Source: Lachnospiraceae bacterium UBA1729
GTDB lineage: Bacteria; Bacillota; Clostridia; Lachnospirales; Lachnospiraceae
Direction: 5' to 3'
Assembly: GCA_002315945.1 (NCBI GenBank)
Contig: DCIJ01000035.1
Location: 14,804 to 31,373 of the forward strand
DNA: 16,570 bases
Under the pieces are notes generated by a model that saw only the letters and a program-made list of their open reading frames with translations, did no database searches and was not told the origin of the DNA. The position numbers and the translations under genes are program-made. Positions 1 through 7,194 of this stretch are shown one piece after another. Numbering within the stretch: the stretch's first letter is position 1; each line of letters opens with the position of its first letter.

Positions 1-1220
1 AGTATCATGCCAGAGAGGTGGCAATACAGATTGCAAAATTTAATAATGCAGCCTTAGTGCTGGGGTCTGCTACTCCATCTCTTGAAAGCTATTACCAGGC
101 AAAGAATGGCAATTTCAGACTGTACACTCTAAAGGAACGGCTTACTGGTGGATGTCTGCCCAGTGTTCACACAGTAGATCTTAGGCAGGAGCTTAAGAGT
201 GGAAATGTATCCATGTTCTCTGAGAAGCTATCGGAGTTAATTCGAGACAGATTAGCTAAGAAGGAACAGATAATATTATTCTTAAATAGAAGAGGCCTGT
301 CAGGCTTTATTTCCTGCAGAGTATGTGGTAAGGCAATAAAATGTTCCCACTGTGACGTGACAATGAGTGAGCACATGGGGGGCAGGATGGTATGTCATTA
401 CTGTGGACATACCTCTATTCGTCCTAAGCTGTGTCCTGAATGTGGTTCTAAATATATAGGAAGATTCAAGGCTGGAACAGAAGCGGTGGAAAAGGCTGTA
501 AATATGACCTTTCCAGAGGCAAAAGTTTTGAGAATGGATGCTGATACCACTAAGAGAAAGGGAAGTCTTGAAAAAATACTGAAGGATTTTTCCAACAAAA
601 AGGCTGATATTCTGGTGGGAACCCAGATGATAGTTAAGGGACATGACTTCCCTAATGTTACACTGGTTGGAATAATGGCGGCTGATATATCTCTTAACAG
701 CTCTGATTTTAGAAGTGCTGAGAGAACATTTCAGCTGATCTGTCAGGCGGCAGGCAGAGCAGGCAGAGGTACCCTTCCAGGAGAAGTGGTTATTCAGACC
801 TACCAGCCTGACTCTTATGCTATTGTACATGGAGCTAACCAGGATTATGAGGGATTTTTTGAAGAAGAGCTGGAATACAGACAGCTAATGTCGTATCCTC
901 CGGTGGCATCCCTGGTGGCCTGCCTCATTCAGTCCAGGGATGGCAAGGCCTGTCTGGCCTGCTCAGAGTTGCTGGCAGATGTGGCTAAAAAGTGCGCATC
1001 TAAGCATGATGGCACCTATGTAATTGGTCCCAAAGCGGCAAGTATCTCTAAATTAAGTGATACTTACAGACAGGTTTTTTATATAAAATCCATGGACAGT
1101 CAGGCGCTTATTCAGGTGAAGGATGTTATGGAAGATTATATGGATAACAGTGAGGAATACGCAAAATTCATAAGAAATGTATCGGTTCAGTTTGATTTTA
1201 ATCCCATGACGGGTTATTAA
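1..1220 (+). CDS. priA: Primosomal replication restart helicase PriA, 3' part (5' end outside window)
   Basis: C-terminal ~406 residues of PriA, the 3'-to-5' superfamily 2 helicase that recognises abandoned replication forks and reloads the replisome. The reading frame is open from position 3 (Y-H-A-R-E-V), so the GTG at 18 is an internal valine codon, not a start. Visible are LGSATPSLES (helicase motif III region) and the PriA-specific zinc-binding insertion with eight cysteines in four CxxC pairs (nt 315-443). Beyond these lie the GTQMIVKGHDFPNV segment and motif VI as QAAGRAGR (nt 744-767). The protein ends in the usual C-terminal domain with a TAA at 1218-1220. All expected C-terminal parts are present without a frameshift. 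It sits upstream of def and fmt, a common Firmicute order, but here a promoter and leader separate it from def. Identification is secure; only the missing N-terminal half cannot be judged. Confidence 0.97.
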   Translation, partial: YHAREVAIQIAKFNNAALVLGSATPSLESYYQAKNGNFRLYTLKERLTGGCLPSVHTVDLRQELKSGNVSMFSEKLSELIRDRLAKKEQIILFLNRRGLSGFISCRVCGKAIKCSHCDVTMSEHMGGRMVCHYCGHTSIRPKLCPECGSKYIGRFKAGTEAVEKAVNMTFPEAKVLRMDADTTKRKGSLEKILKDFSNKKADILVGTQMIVKGHDFPNVTLVGIMAADISLNSSDFRSAERTFQLICQAAGRAGRGTLPGEVVIQTYQPDSYAIVHGANQDYEGFFEEELEYRQLMSYPPVASLVACLIQSRDGKACLACSELLADVAKKCASKHDGTYVIGPKAASISKLSDTYRQVFYIKSMDSQALIQVKDVMEDYMDNSEEYAKFIRNVSVQFDFNPMTGY

Positions 1221-1249
1221 TTCTTTCGATTCCTTTTATGAATTTTTTA

Positions 1250-1278
1250 TGGTCAGAATGTAACAGGATATATATAAT
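1250..1278 (+). promoter_or_regulatory. Candidate sigma-A promoter for the def operon
   Basis: A perfect -10 box TATAAT lies at 1273-1278. Exactly 17 bases upstream is TGGTCA (1250-1255), four of six matches to the -35 consensus. Transcription would start near 1285, giving a leader of about 100 bases with the conserved hairpin element close to its 5' end. A second -10-like TAAAAT at 1365-1370 has no good -35 and would leave a very short leader; I prefer the upstream one. This is pattern matching only. Confidence 0.5.
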
Positions 1279-1300
1279 GATATCTGTGTTTGAGTACAAA

Positions 1301-1336
1301 CCATAAGGACACTCGCGAAGCGTATGGCGTTGCGGC
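1301..1336 (+). repeat. Shared leader element, copy 1 (upstream of def)
   Basis: This segment aligns without gaps to 10255-10290. Over GGACA onward (1307-1336 against 10261-10290), 21 of 30 positions match by my count. The core is CATRAGGACAMYCGCGAAG. In this copy CCATA (1301-1305) can pair with TATGG (1323-1327), enclosing the conserved bases as a loop that also holds a small CGC-GAA-GCG hairpin. Immediately downstream are a 10-base palindrome GATAATTATC (1337-1346) and an overlapping hairpin ATCCTG/CAG(G)GAT (1344-1360), then a run of T and the def ribosome-binding site. GGACA lies 82 bases before the def start; in the other copy it lies 78 bases before cbiC. I cannot name a known RNA family for it. 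Confidence 0.55.
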
Positions 1337-1388
1337 GATAATTATCCTGAAATCAGGGATTAGATAAAATTTTTTTGAGGGAGAAGAG

Positions 1389-1877
1389 ATGGCAACAAGA
1401 ACAATCAGAGAGATGGGTGATCCCATCCTTAACAAAGTATGTAAAGAAGTAAAAGAGATTACTCCAAGGGTAATTGAATTGATTGAGGATATGCTGGAGA
1501 CAATGTATGAAACGGGTGGTGTAGGCCTGGCAGCTCCTCAGGTTGGAATAATTAAGAGAATATGTGTAATTGATGTAACACCTCCTGATGAAGAGCCAGA
1601 TCCAATTATTCTGATTAATCCAAGAATTATTGAGACCAGTGGCGAGCAGACAGGAGAAGAAGGCTGTCTGTCAGTTCCAGGCAAAGCCGGAGTTGTAACC
1701 AGACCTAATTATGTCAAGGTAGCGGCCTTCAATGAGGAGATGGAGCCCTATGAAATCGAGGGAACAGGCCTTCTGGCCAGAGCCTTCTGTCACGAGATTG
1801 AACATCTGGATGGAAAACTCTATGTTGAAAAGGTAGAGGGCGAAATCCATGATGTAACAAGGGAAGATGTTGAATAG
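1389..1877 (+). CDS. def: Peptide deformylase
   Basis: Metalloenzyme that removes the formyl group from the N-terminal methionine of nascent proteins at the ribosome. The 162-residue length is normal. All three signature motifs are present: GGVGLAAPQVG (residues 43-53), EGCLS (91-95) and HEIEH (135-139). Metal ligands are Cys93, His135 and His139, and Glu136 is the catalytic acid/base. The start follows a strong GAGGGAG site at 1377-1383. It is the first gene of a run with fmt 18 bases downstream, so the enzymes that add and remove the formyl group are made together. A promoter and the shared leader element lie upstream. Nothing in it looks broken or unusual. Confidence 0.98.
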   Translation: MATRTIREMGDPILNKVCKEVKEITPRVIELIEDMLETMYETGGVGLAAPQVGIIKRICVIDVTPPDEEPDPIILINPRIIETSGEQTGEEGCLSVPGKAGVVTRPNYVKVAAFNEEMEPYEIEGTGLLARAFCHEIEHLDGKLYVEKVEGEIHDVTREDVE

Positions 1878-1895
1878 ATTTACCAGAGGAAACGG

Positions 1896-2834
1896 ATGAA
1901 AATAGTATTTATGGGGACACCGGATTTTGCGGTGTCAGCTCTTGAAGAGATAATAAAAGCTGGACATGAGGTAGTACTGGTGGTTACTCAGCCCGACAAA
2001 CCCAAGGGCAGGAGTAAACAGCTCATGCCACCACCGGTTAAGGTGTGTGCACTTGAGAATAACATTCCTGTGTTTCAGCCTGTAAAAATCAAGACTGAGG
2101 ACTCAGTGGCTGAGCTTAGAAAGTATGAGGCTGATGTATTTGTGGTAGCTGCATTTGGACAGATACTTTCCAAGGAAGTACTGGATATGCCAAGGCTTGG
2201 CTGCTTTAATATACATGCTTCCCTGTTACCAAAATACAGAGGAGCAGCACCTATCCAGCGTTCAATCCTGGATGGTGAAGACAAGACCGGCGTAACCATT
2301 ATGAAGATGGATGTGGGACTTGATACCGGAGATATGGTTTCCAAGGCAGAGGTGATCATTGAGAATACAGATACCGGCGACAGCCTGCATGACAAGCTGG
2401 CAAAGGCTGGCGGAAAGCTGGCGGTAGAGACCCTTGCGCATATTGAGGCTGGAACTATTAATCCTGAAAAACAGGATGATAATCTCAGCACCTATGCCAA
2501 GATGCTCAGTAAGGCAGAGGGTGAGATTGACTGGACTAAGAGCGCTGCAGAGATTGACAGACAGATTAGAGCCTTCAATTCATGGCCCTGTGCATATACA
2601 TCCTACAAGGGAAAAGGACTTAAGATTTGGGAGGCCAGGCCTGTGTTGGAGTCTGGTCCGGCTGGCAACTGTGGACAGATTACTGAGGTTGGCAAGGACC
2701 ATATTACGGTAGCATGTAAAGAAGGAAGTATCAGACTACTAAAGATTCAGCTGGAAGGCAAAAAAGCTATGAGCACTCATGACTTTTTACTGGGTGTGAA
2801 GGTAGAGCCAGGTGAAGTGTTAGGACAGGAATAA
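1896..2834 (+). CDS. fmt: Methionyl-tRNA formyltransferase
   Basis: Transfers a formyl group from 10-formyltetrahydrofolate to Met-tRNA(fMet), preparing the initiator tRNA for translation. At 312 residues it is family length. The N-terminal Rossmann-like catalytic domain begins MKIVFMGTPDFAV. The catalytic signature is NIHASLLPKYRGAAPI (from residue 105) with Asn105 and His107, and Asp143 lies in GLDTGD, matching the Asn/His/Asp triad of the family. A C-terminal OB-like domain follows from about residue 205 (SKAEGEIDW onward), ending near LKIQLEGKKAMSTHDFL. The ribosome-binding site is AGAGGAAA just before the ATG. It is 18 bases after def and 10 bases before the peptidase gene, clearly in one operon. 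Complete and unremarkable. Confidence 0.98.
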   Translation: MKIVFMGTPDFAVSALEEIIKAGHEVVLVVTQPDKPKGRSKQLMPPPVKVCALENNIPVFQPVKIKTEDSVAELRKYEADVFVVAAFGQILSKEVLDMPRLGCFNIHASLLPKYRGAAPIQRSILDGEDKTGVTIMKMDVGLDTGDMVSKAEVIIENTDTGDSLHDKLAKAGGKLAVETLAHIEAGTINPEKQDDNLSTYAKMLSKAEGEIDWTKSAAEIDRQIRAFNSWPCAYTSYKGKGLKIWEARPVLESGPAGNCGQITEVGKDHITVACKEGSIRLLKIQLEGKKAMSTHDFLLGVKVEPGEVLGQE

Positions 2835-2844
2835 GGAGAATGAC

Positions 2845-3579
2845 ATGGGATATTATGGATATGGAATGAGCCCTTATGGTTATGGGATGTTTTATGATCC
2901 CACCTATATATTAATTATTATTGCAGCTGGGTTGTCACTATGGGCTTCTGCAACGGTTAGATCCACCTATCAGAGGTATTCAAGTGTGAGATGCATGTCA
3001 GGCATTACAGGTGCCCAGGCGGCTGAAGAAATTCTGAGAGCTCATGGAATATATGACGTTCGTATTGAGCACATAGGTGGTAATCTGACTGATCATTTTG
3101 ATCCAAGGGACAAGGTGGTACGTCTCTCAGATGCTACATACAACTCTACCTCTGTAGCTGCTATTGGAGTGGCGGCTCATGAAATAGGTCATGTACTGCA
3201 GCATGAAGAGGGCTATCTTCCAATCAGAATCAGAGGGTCTCTGGTTCCGGCAGCCAATATTGGTTCCAGACTGGGACTTCCTCTTGTAATATTAGGATTC
3301 TTTTTGGGTGCTAATTCCACACTGGTTCCAATTGGTATTGCATTATTTACCCTGTCGGTTCTTTTTCATGTGGTTACTCTTCCTGTGGAATTAGATGCCA
3401 GCCATAGGGCTCTGGTTGCGCTGGATCAGAGAGGACTTCTCCAGCCGGATGAGATACCTATCAGCCGAAAGGTATTAAGAGCGGCAGCCATGACCTATGT
3501 TGCAGCAGCAGCCGGAAGCATAATACAGTTATTAAGACTCATTCTGATTTCCAAAAGCAGTAATGGGAGAAGGCGTTAA
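2845..3579 (+). CDS. yugP: YugP-family membrane zinc metallopeptidase
   Basis: Membrane-anchored neutral zinc metallopeptidase of the YugP family (244 residues); the physiological substrate of this family is not established to my knowledge. The zinc-binding motif HEIGH is at residues 112-116. A likely third ligand is Glu182 in LPVELDASHRA, the family's second conserved block. Hydrophobic segments are at about 20-36, 145-175 and a shorter one near 213-236, so the catalytic face is probably next to the membrane. The N terminus carries two copies of YGYGM (residues 4-8 and 11-15) before the first membrane segment; I would expect this glycine/tyrosine lead to vary between species. The start has an AAGGAG site 7 bases upstream. 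It follows fmt by 10 bases, the usual clostridial order, but rsmB, which I would expect next, is absent and yqeG follows. Confidence 0.92.
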   Translation: MGYYGYGMSPYGYGMFYDPTYILIIIAAGLSLWASATVRSTYQRYSSVRCMSGITGAQAAEEILRAHGIYDVRIEHIGGNLTDHFDPRDKVVRLSDATYNSTSVAAIGVAAHEIGHVLQHEEGYLPIRIRGSLVPAANIGSRLGLPLVILGFFLGANSTLVPIGIALFTLSVLFHVVTLPVELDASHRALVALDQRGLLQPDEIPISRKVLRAAAMTYVAAAAGSIIQLLRLILISKSSNGRRR

Positions 3580-3584
3580 AAGTA

Positions 3585-4082
3585 ATGTTTGAGACATTTT
3601 ATCCTGATGAATGTGTAGACAGCACATATGAGATTGATTTTAAATCCCTCTATAACCAAGGGTTGAGAGGGATTCTTTTTGATATAGACAATACTCTGGT
3701 TCCCCATGGGTTCCCAGCTGATGACAGAGCCATAGAGCTCTTTCGCAGGCTTCATGAAATGGGCTTTAATACTATGGCCCTTTCTAACAACAAGAAGCCC
3801 AGGGTAAAGTCCTTTTGTGATGTGGTTGGAACAGATTATATCTACAAGGCCAACAAGCCCTTTAAGGACTGTTATATTAATGCCATGAAAAATATGGGGA
3901 CTGATGTGAACAGTACCCTGTTTGTCGGAGACCAGCTTTTTACTGATGTATGGGGAGCAAAAAGACTTGGAATTAGAAATATTCTTGTAAAACCTATAGA
4001 CAGCAAGGAAGAAATACAGATAGTATTAAAAAGATATCTTGAAAAAATAGTACTTAACGAATGGAAGAAAAAGAAATCATGA
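3585..4082 (+). CDS. yqeG: YqeG-family HAD-type (IIIA) phosphatase
   Basis: Small 165-residue HAD-superfamily phosphatase. Motif I is DIDNTLV (Asp33 nucleophile, Asp35 acid/base), motif II is SNN around residues 67-69, Lys91 in KANKPF is the likely motif III lysine, and motif IV is GDQLFTD (115-121). This is the arrangement of the YqeG branch, which lacks a large cap domain and resembles mitochondrial PTPMT/GEP4-type phosphatases acting on phosphatidylglycerophosphate. A role as phosphatidylglycerophosphate phosphatase is therefore plausible but not shown by the sequence. The start has GGGAGAAGG upstream and lies 5 bases after yugP. Its stop overlaps the aroE start as ATGA, so the two are probably translationally coupled. 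In Bacillus yqeG also lies near aroE. Confidence 0.92.
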   Translation: MFETFYPDECVDSTYEIDFKSLYNQGLRGILFDIDNTLVPHGFPADDRAIELFRRLHEMGFNTMALSNNKKPRVKSFCDVVGTDYIYKANKPFKDCYINAMKNMGTDVNSTLFVGDQLFTDVWGAKRLGIRNILVKPIDSKEEIQIVLKRYLEKIVLNEWKKKKS

Positions 4083-4936
4083 AAATTGATGGAAAGACAA
4101 GGCTCTGTGGTCTGATTGGAAACCCTGTGGAGCATACTCTGTCGCCGGTGATTCACAACAATATAGCAGACAGACTTGGCCATAATATGGTATATGTTCC
4201 TTTTCTTGTAAAGGAAGAGGGAGTAGAAAATGCTATTAAGGGGGCTTATGAGTTAAATGTTCTGGGAATGAATGCTACAGTGCCCCATAAGAGCGCTGTG
4301 ATACCATTCCTTAAAGAAATTGATCCCCTGGCTAAAAAAATAGGAGCTGTAAATACTCTTGTCAGAGTTGATGGAGGCTACAAGGGATATAATACTGACA
4401 TGACAGGGCTTAACAGAGCTCTTAAATCAGAGGGGATTTTCCTTGAAAATGAAAAGGTGATTCTGCTGGGGGCAGGTGGAGCTTCCAGAGCGGTTGCATT
4501 TTTGTGTGCCAGCCTTGGATGCAAAGATGTAATTATGCTTAATAGAAATTATGAAAAATGCGTTCAGGTGGCAAAAGAAGTCAATGACAGTACAGGGGAT
4601 GAGGTGATAAAGCCCATGGAATTGTCAGATTACAGCCAGATTCCAGGGGATGGTTATGTATGCATTCAGGGAACCAGTGTAGGTCTGCACCCTAATGTGG
4701 AGGACTGTGTAATTAAGGACATGGACTTCTTTAACAAGGTCAGTGTTGGCTTCGACCTGATATACAAGCCGGCGGATACCAAATTCATGCAGATGGTCAG
4801 ACAGGCAGGGGGAAGAAGCTATAATGGACTTAAGATGCTTCTGTTCCAGGGTATTGATGCTTATGAGCTGTGGAATGACTGTCAGGTACCGGATGAGCTG
4901 TCAGAGGAGATTCTGAAGCTTTTACAGGCAGACTAA
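4079..4936 (+). CDS. aroE: Shikimate dehydrogenase (NADP+)
   Basis: Reduces 3-dehydroshikimate to shikimate in the pathway to aromatic amino acids. From the ATG at 4079 it has 285 residues, normal for AroE. Motifs in order are LIGNPVEHTLSP (substrate site), GMNATVPHK with catalytic Lys71, IGAVNTL, GYNTDM with catalytic Asp107, and GAGGASRAV (131-137), the nucleotide-binding turn. Near the end are DLIYKP and GGRSYNGLKMLLFQG. I chose 4079 because it forms an ATGA overlap with yqeG and gives an N terminus typical of the family. An in-frame ATG at 4061 would add six residues inside yqeG. A short AT-rich gap of 44 bases separates it from aroK, the next enzyme but one in the same pathway. Confidence 0.96.
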   Translation: MKIDGKTRLCGLIGNPVEHTLSPVIHNNIADRLGHNMVYVPFLVKEEGVENAIKGAYELNVLGMNATVPHKSAVIPFLKEIDPLAKKIGAVNTLVRVDGGYKGYNTDMTGLNRALKSEGIFLENEKVILLGAGGASRAVAFLCASLGCKDVIMLNRNYEKCVQVAKEVNDSTGDEVIKPMELSDYSQIPGDGYVCIQGTSVGLHPNVEDCVIKDMDFFNKVSVGFDLIYKPADTKFMQMVRQAGGRSYNGLKMLLFQGIDAYELWNDCQVPDELSEEILKLLQAD

Positions 4937-4980
4937 ATATAAAAAATGTAACTTATTAACTATTTATTTTAGGTACTAGA

Positions 4981-5508
4981 ATGGATAATGTGATACTCAT
5001 TGGATTCATGGGGGCAGGAAAAACCTCTATCGGAATTAAGCTTTCCTATGAGCTTAGAATCCCCATGGAAGATACTGACAAAATAATAGAGAGACTTGAG
5101 CAGTGTAAGATATCTGATATTTTTGCTTCCAGGGGTGAAGAAGCCTTCAGGCAGATGGAGACAAATCTGTTAAAAAAGCTGATTGAGGATGATAGGAAGA
5201 GGGGAGATAATAAGCTGGGAATGGTGCTGTCTGTTGGAGGAGGACTGCCTCTTAGAGAGGAAAACCGGCAGCTGATGAAAAAGCTGGGTAAGGTCATTTT
5301 TCTCGATGCAGGACCGGATACCATCTACGACAGATTAAAAAATGATACAACACGTCCTCTGCTTCAGTGTGAGGATCCCTACAGGAGAATCTGTGATCTG
5401 ATGGAAGCAAGGCGTCAGTATTACGAGGATGCCTGCACACACAGGGTCGTGGTTGATAACAAAAAGTATGGTGATATAGTCAAGGAAATTGTGGAGCTTT
5501 GCAAATAG
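4981..5508 (+). CDS. aroK: Shikimate kinase
   Basis: Phosphorylates shikimate at the 3-hydroxyl using ATP. The protein has 175 residues, as expected. The Walker A loop GFMGAGKTS spans residues 8-16. Asp33 in MEDTD, Arg57 in ASRGEEAFR and the glycine patch SVGGGLP (84-90) form the shikimate site. Lid arginine Arg125 is in TTRPLL, and Arg144 in the MEARRQYYE segment is a typical substrate/nucleotide contact. The ribosome-binding site is weak (AGG about 10 bases before the ATG), and the 44-base gap after aroE is the loosest junction in the run, yet no clear promoter is visible there. The following membrane gene begins 3 bases after its stop. AroK and AroL cannot be told apart here; aroK is the default name. 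Confidence 0.95.
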   Translation: MDNVILIGFMGAGKTSIGIKLSYELRIPMEDTDKIIERLEQCKISDIFASRGEEAFRQMETNLLKKLIEDDRKRGDNKLGMVLSVGGGLPLREENRQLMKKLGKVIFLDAGPDTIYDRLKNDTTRPLLQCEDPYRRICDLMEARRQYYEDACTHRVVVDNKKYGDIVKEIVELCK

Positions 5509-5511
5509 ACA

Positions 5512-7083
5512 ATGAATTTTACAAGAGCTTGTAATAACTGGAAGCAGGGTAGAACCCCTGTAGAAAAAATTAGTGATATAATCGGATTACTTGTTGCTTT
5601 TTTTGGAGTGGTCACTTCTCTCAGGATGAATCTGGCGGACAGAAGCTTCTGGGTGGACGAAGCAATGTTAGCCTTTTCTTTTTCCAAGAGAGGACTGACT
5701 AATCTGATTGGTGAAGCCTTTGAGATGAATCAGAGTGCGCCTGTAGTCTATCTGTATGTATGTAAGATAATATCTCTTATATTTGGAAACACTGAACTGG
5801 TATTGAGAAGTGTTTCCTTTGTTGCGTTTATCCTTGTACTTATGTTAACCACAATGGTGGCAAAGGATCTTTTGCATATCAGAATGTATATGCTGCCGGC
5901 GGCCATGGTTGCCAATATTAATCTGTTTTTGATTCAGGCTAACAATTTCAAGCAGTATATGTTTGAGACAGCAACTGTACTGGCAGTCCTGTATCTGTAC
6001 TATCAGCTGATTGGTAGTGCTGATAGAAATGATAGCAAAAAAATCAGCAGGAACGATATCTTATTCGGTTTAATATTAGTTGTATCCATCTGGTGTGCTA
6101 ATCCGGCTGCATTTTTGGCAGGTGGAATCATGACCTGGGAATTTTTTAATGGAGTATTAAAAAAGGACAGATATCATATCCTAAGGCCGGTATTCTGGGG
6201 TATTTCAGTGGCAGTAAGCTTTGTTACATATTATTTTGTATGGCTCAAAGCAATAGCAAGTGGAAATCAGATGCAGGTATACTGGGAGGGTCAGGCCTTT
6301 CCGCTGATTCCAACATCCATGCAGGATATTAAGGATGCCTGGGCGCTGTGCTATGACATTTTTATTGAGTTCAGGGAAGGCAGAATTCTTTTTATGGGCC
6401 TGTTAATGGCAGGCATTATTGTGGGCTGCTTTTTTATAAAAAACAGATATGTGCAGATAATCTCACTCACAGTACTGGTTTCACTGGTGGCTTCCTGGAT
6501 TCATATGTTCCCCATAGCTAACAGGCTGTGGCTGTTTTCCTATCCATTGATTGTTCTGCTTTCATTTCTGGCAGTGGATAATACAGCAGGAGTTGAAAAG
6601 CCCAGACAGCTGACAGGACTTTTGATAATGCTGACAGCAGTCTGCTGCTGCAATGGAATTCTGGTCTACAGAAATCCCATGAATTCATATATGGCTGGGG
6701 AAGAGCTGAATATTCCCCTTGAGTATGTTAGAGAAAATATCAGACCTGATGAACAGGTGTATGTCTATACCGGTTCTATCTCGGGTGTTAAGTATAAGAT
6801 AGGCTATGATACTGAGTGGATAGGACAGGACTATTCTAATGAGTCAGGCAGACTAGGAAATATTATCTGGTCAGAAGGCATGTCCAGTCAGGAAGACCAT
6901 CTGAATGCTGATTTAGAGGCCATAATTAAGGCGGGCAAATGTTATATTCTGGCAAGCCATACTACCGAAGAGCGCTTTATGCCTCTGATTGATGCCCTGC
7001 AGGAAAGGGGCCAGCTAGATGTTGTAATGAGCGAATATGCCACCCCCTTGTACTATTTTACAGCTGAAGGTATCGCAGAATAA
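5512..7083 (+). CDS. Polytopic membrane protein, GT-C fold glycosyltransferase-like (PMT/ArnT type)
   Basis: A 523-residue membrane protein resembling the GT-C superfamily (protein mannosyltransferase/ArnT type), which transfers a sugar from a polyprenyl-phosphate donor on the outer face of the membrane. The evidence is architecture. A first helix at about 22-38 is followed by FWVDE (46-50), the acidic pair expected in the first extracytoplasmic loop of this fold. Around ten more hydrophobic segments lie near 79-92, 98-118, 126-142, 152-168, 182-206, 225-245, 293-309, 313-332, 339-356 and 367-386. A soluble C-terminal domain covers about 390-523. Donor and acceptor cannot be inferred. It starts 3 bases after aroK with a poorly placed GGAG, so expression probably depends on the upstream genes. 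Its metabolic link to shikimate genes is unclear; a cell-envelope or secondary-polymer role is my guess. The superfamily call is moderate. Confidence 0.65.
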   Translation: MNFTRACNNWKQGRTPVEKISDIIGLLVAFFGVVTSLRMNLADRSFWVDEAMLAFSFSKRGLTNLIGEAFEMNQSAPVVYLYVCKIISLIFGNTELVLRSVSFVAFILVLMLTTMVAKDLLHIRMYMLPAAMVANINLFLIQANNFKQYMFETATVLAVLYLYYQLIGSADRNDSKKISRNDILFGLILVVSIWCANPAAFLAGGIMTWEFFNGVLKKDRYHILRPVFWGISVAVSFVTYYFVWLKAIASGNQMQVYWEGQAFPLIPTSMQDIKDAWALCYDIFIEFREGRILFMGLLMAGIIVGCFFIKNRYVQIISLTVLVSLVASWIHMFPIANRLWLFSYPLIVLLSFLAVDNTAGVEKPRQLTGLLIMLTAVCCCNGILVYRNPMNSYMAGEELNIPLEYVRENIRPDEQVYVYTGSISGVKYKIGYDTEWIGQDYSNESGRLGNIIWSEGMSSQEDHLNADLEAIIKAGKCYILASHTTEERFMPLIDALQERGQLDVVMSEYATPLYYFTAEGIAE

Positions 7084-7113
7084 AATGTGAAGGAATCACA
7101 GAATAAAAAGTGT

Positions 7114-7164
7114 TTGCATAATAAGGGTTGGAATTGATAGAATAGGTCTGGGGTAGTACCCGAG
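7114..7164 (+). promoter_or_regulatory. Candidate promoter with an overlapping palindromic operator upstream of sstT
   Basis: TTGCAT (7114-7119) and TAGAAT (7138-7143, five of six -10 matches) are separated by 18 bases; the -35 is weak. The predicted transcription start near 7150 falls in an imperfect palindrome at 7148-7164 centred on G7156, with arms CTGGGGTA and TACCCGAG (one mismatch). A single-base centre argues against an RNA hairpin and for a protein-binding site. The pentamer TAGTA is also repeated directly at 7154-7158 and 7165-7169. This placement would suit repression, but no regulator can be named. Confidence 0.3.
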
Positions 7165-7194
7165 TAGTATATTGATAATTTAGGAGAGAGAAAA

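Noticed and set aside
18..20. GTG at 18 as a start codon for a shorter helicase-like protein
   Set aside because: The frame is open to position 3 and encodes the conserved PriA sequence Y-H-A-R-E-V before it, so this is an internal valine of a gene entering from the left.
300..830. Long open frame on the minus strand inside priA (176 codons)
   Set aside because: No ribosome-binding site or family resemblance; it is antisense to a clearly coding, motif-rich region.
1301..1336. Leader element as a guanidine, fluoride or other known small riboswitch
   Set aside because: The conserved core does not match the loop signatures I remember for those classes, and def and cbiC do not fit their gene contexts.
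4061..4078. Alternative aroE start at 4061
   Set aside because: It would add six charged residues inside yqeG; the ATG at 4079 gives an ATGA overlap and a standard N terminus. Not excluded.
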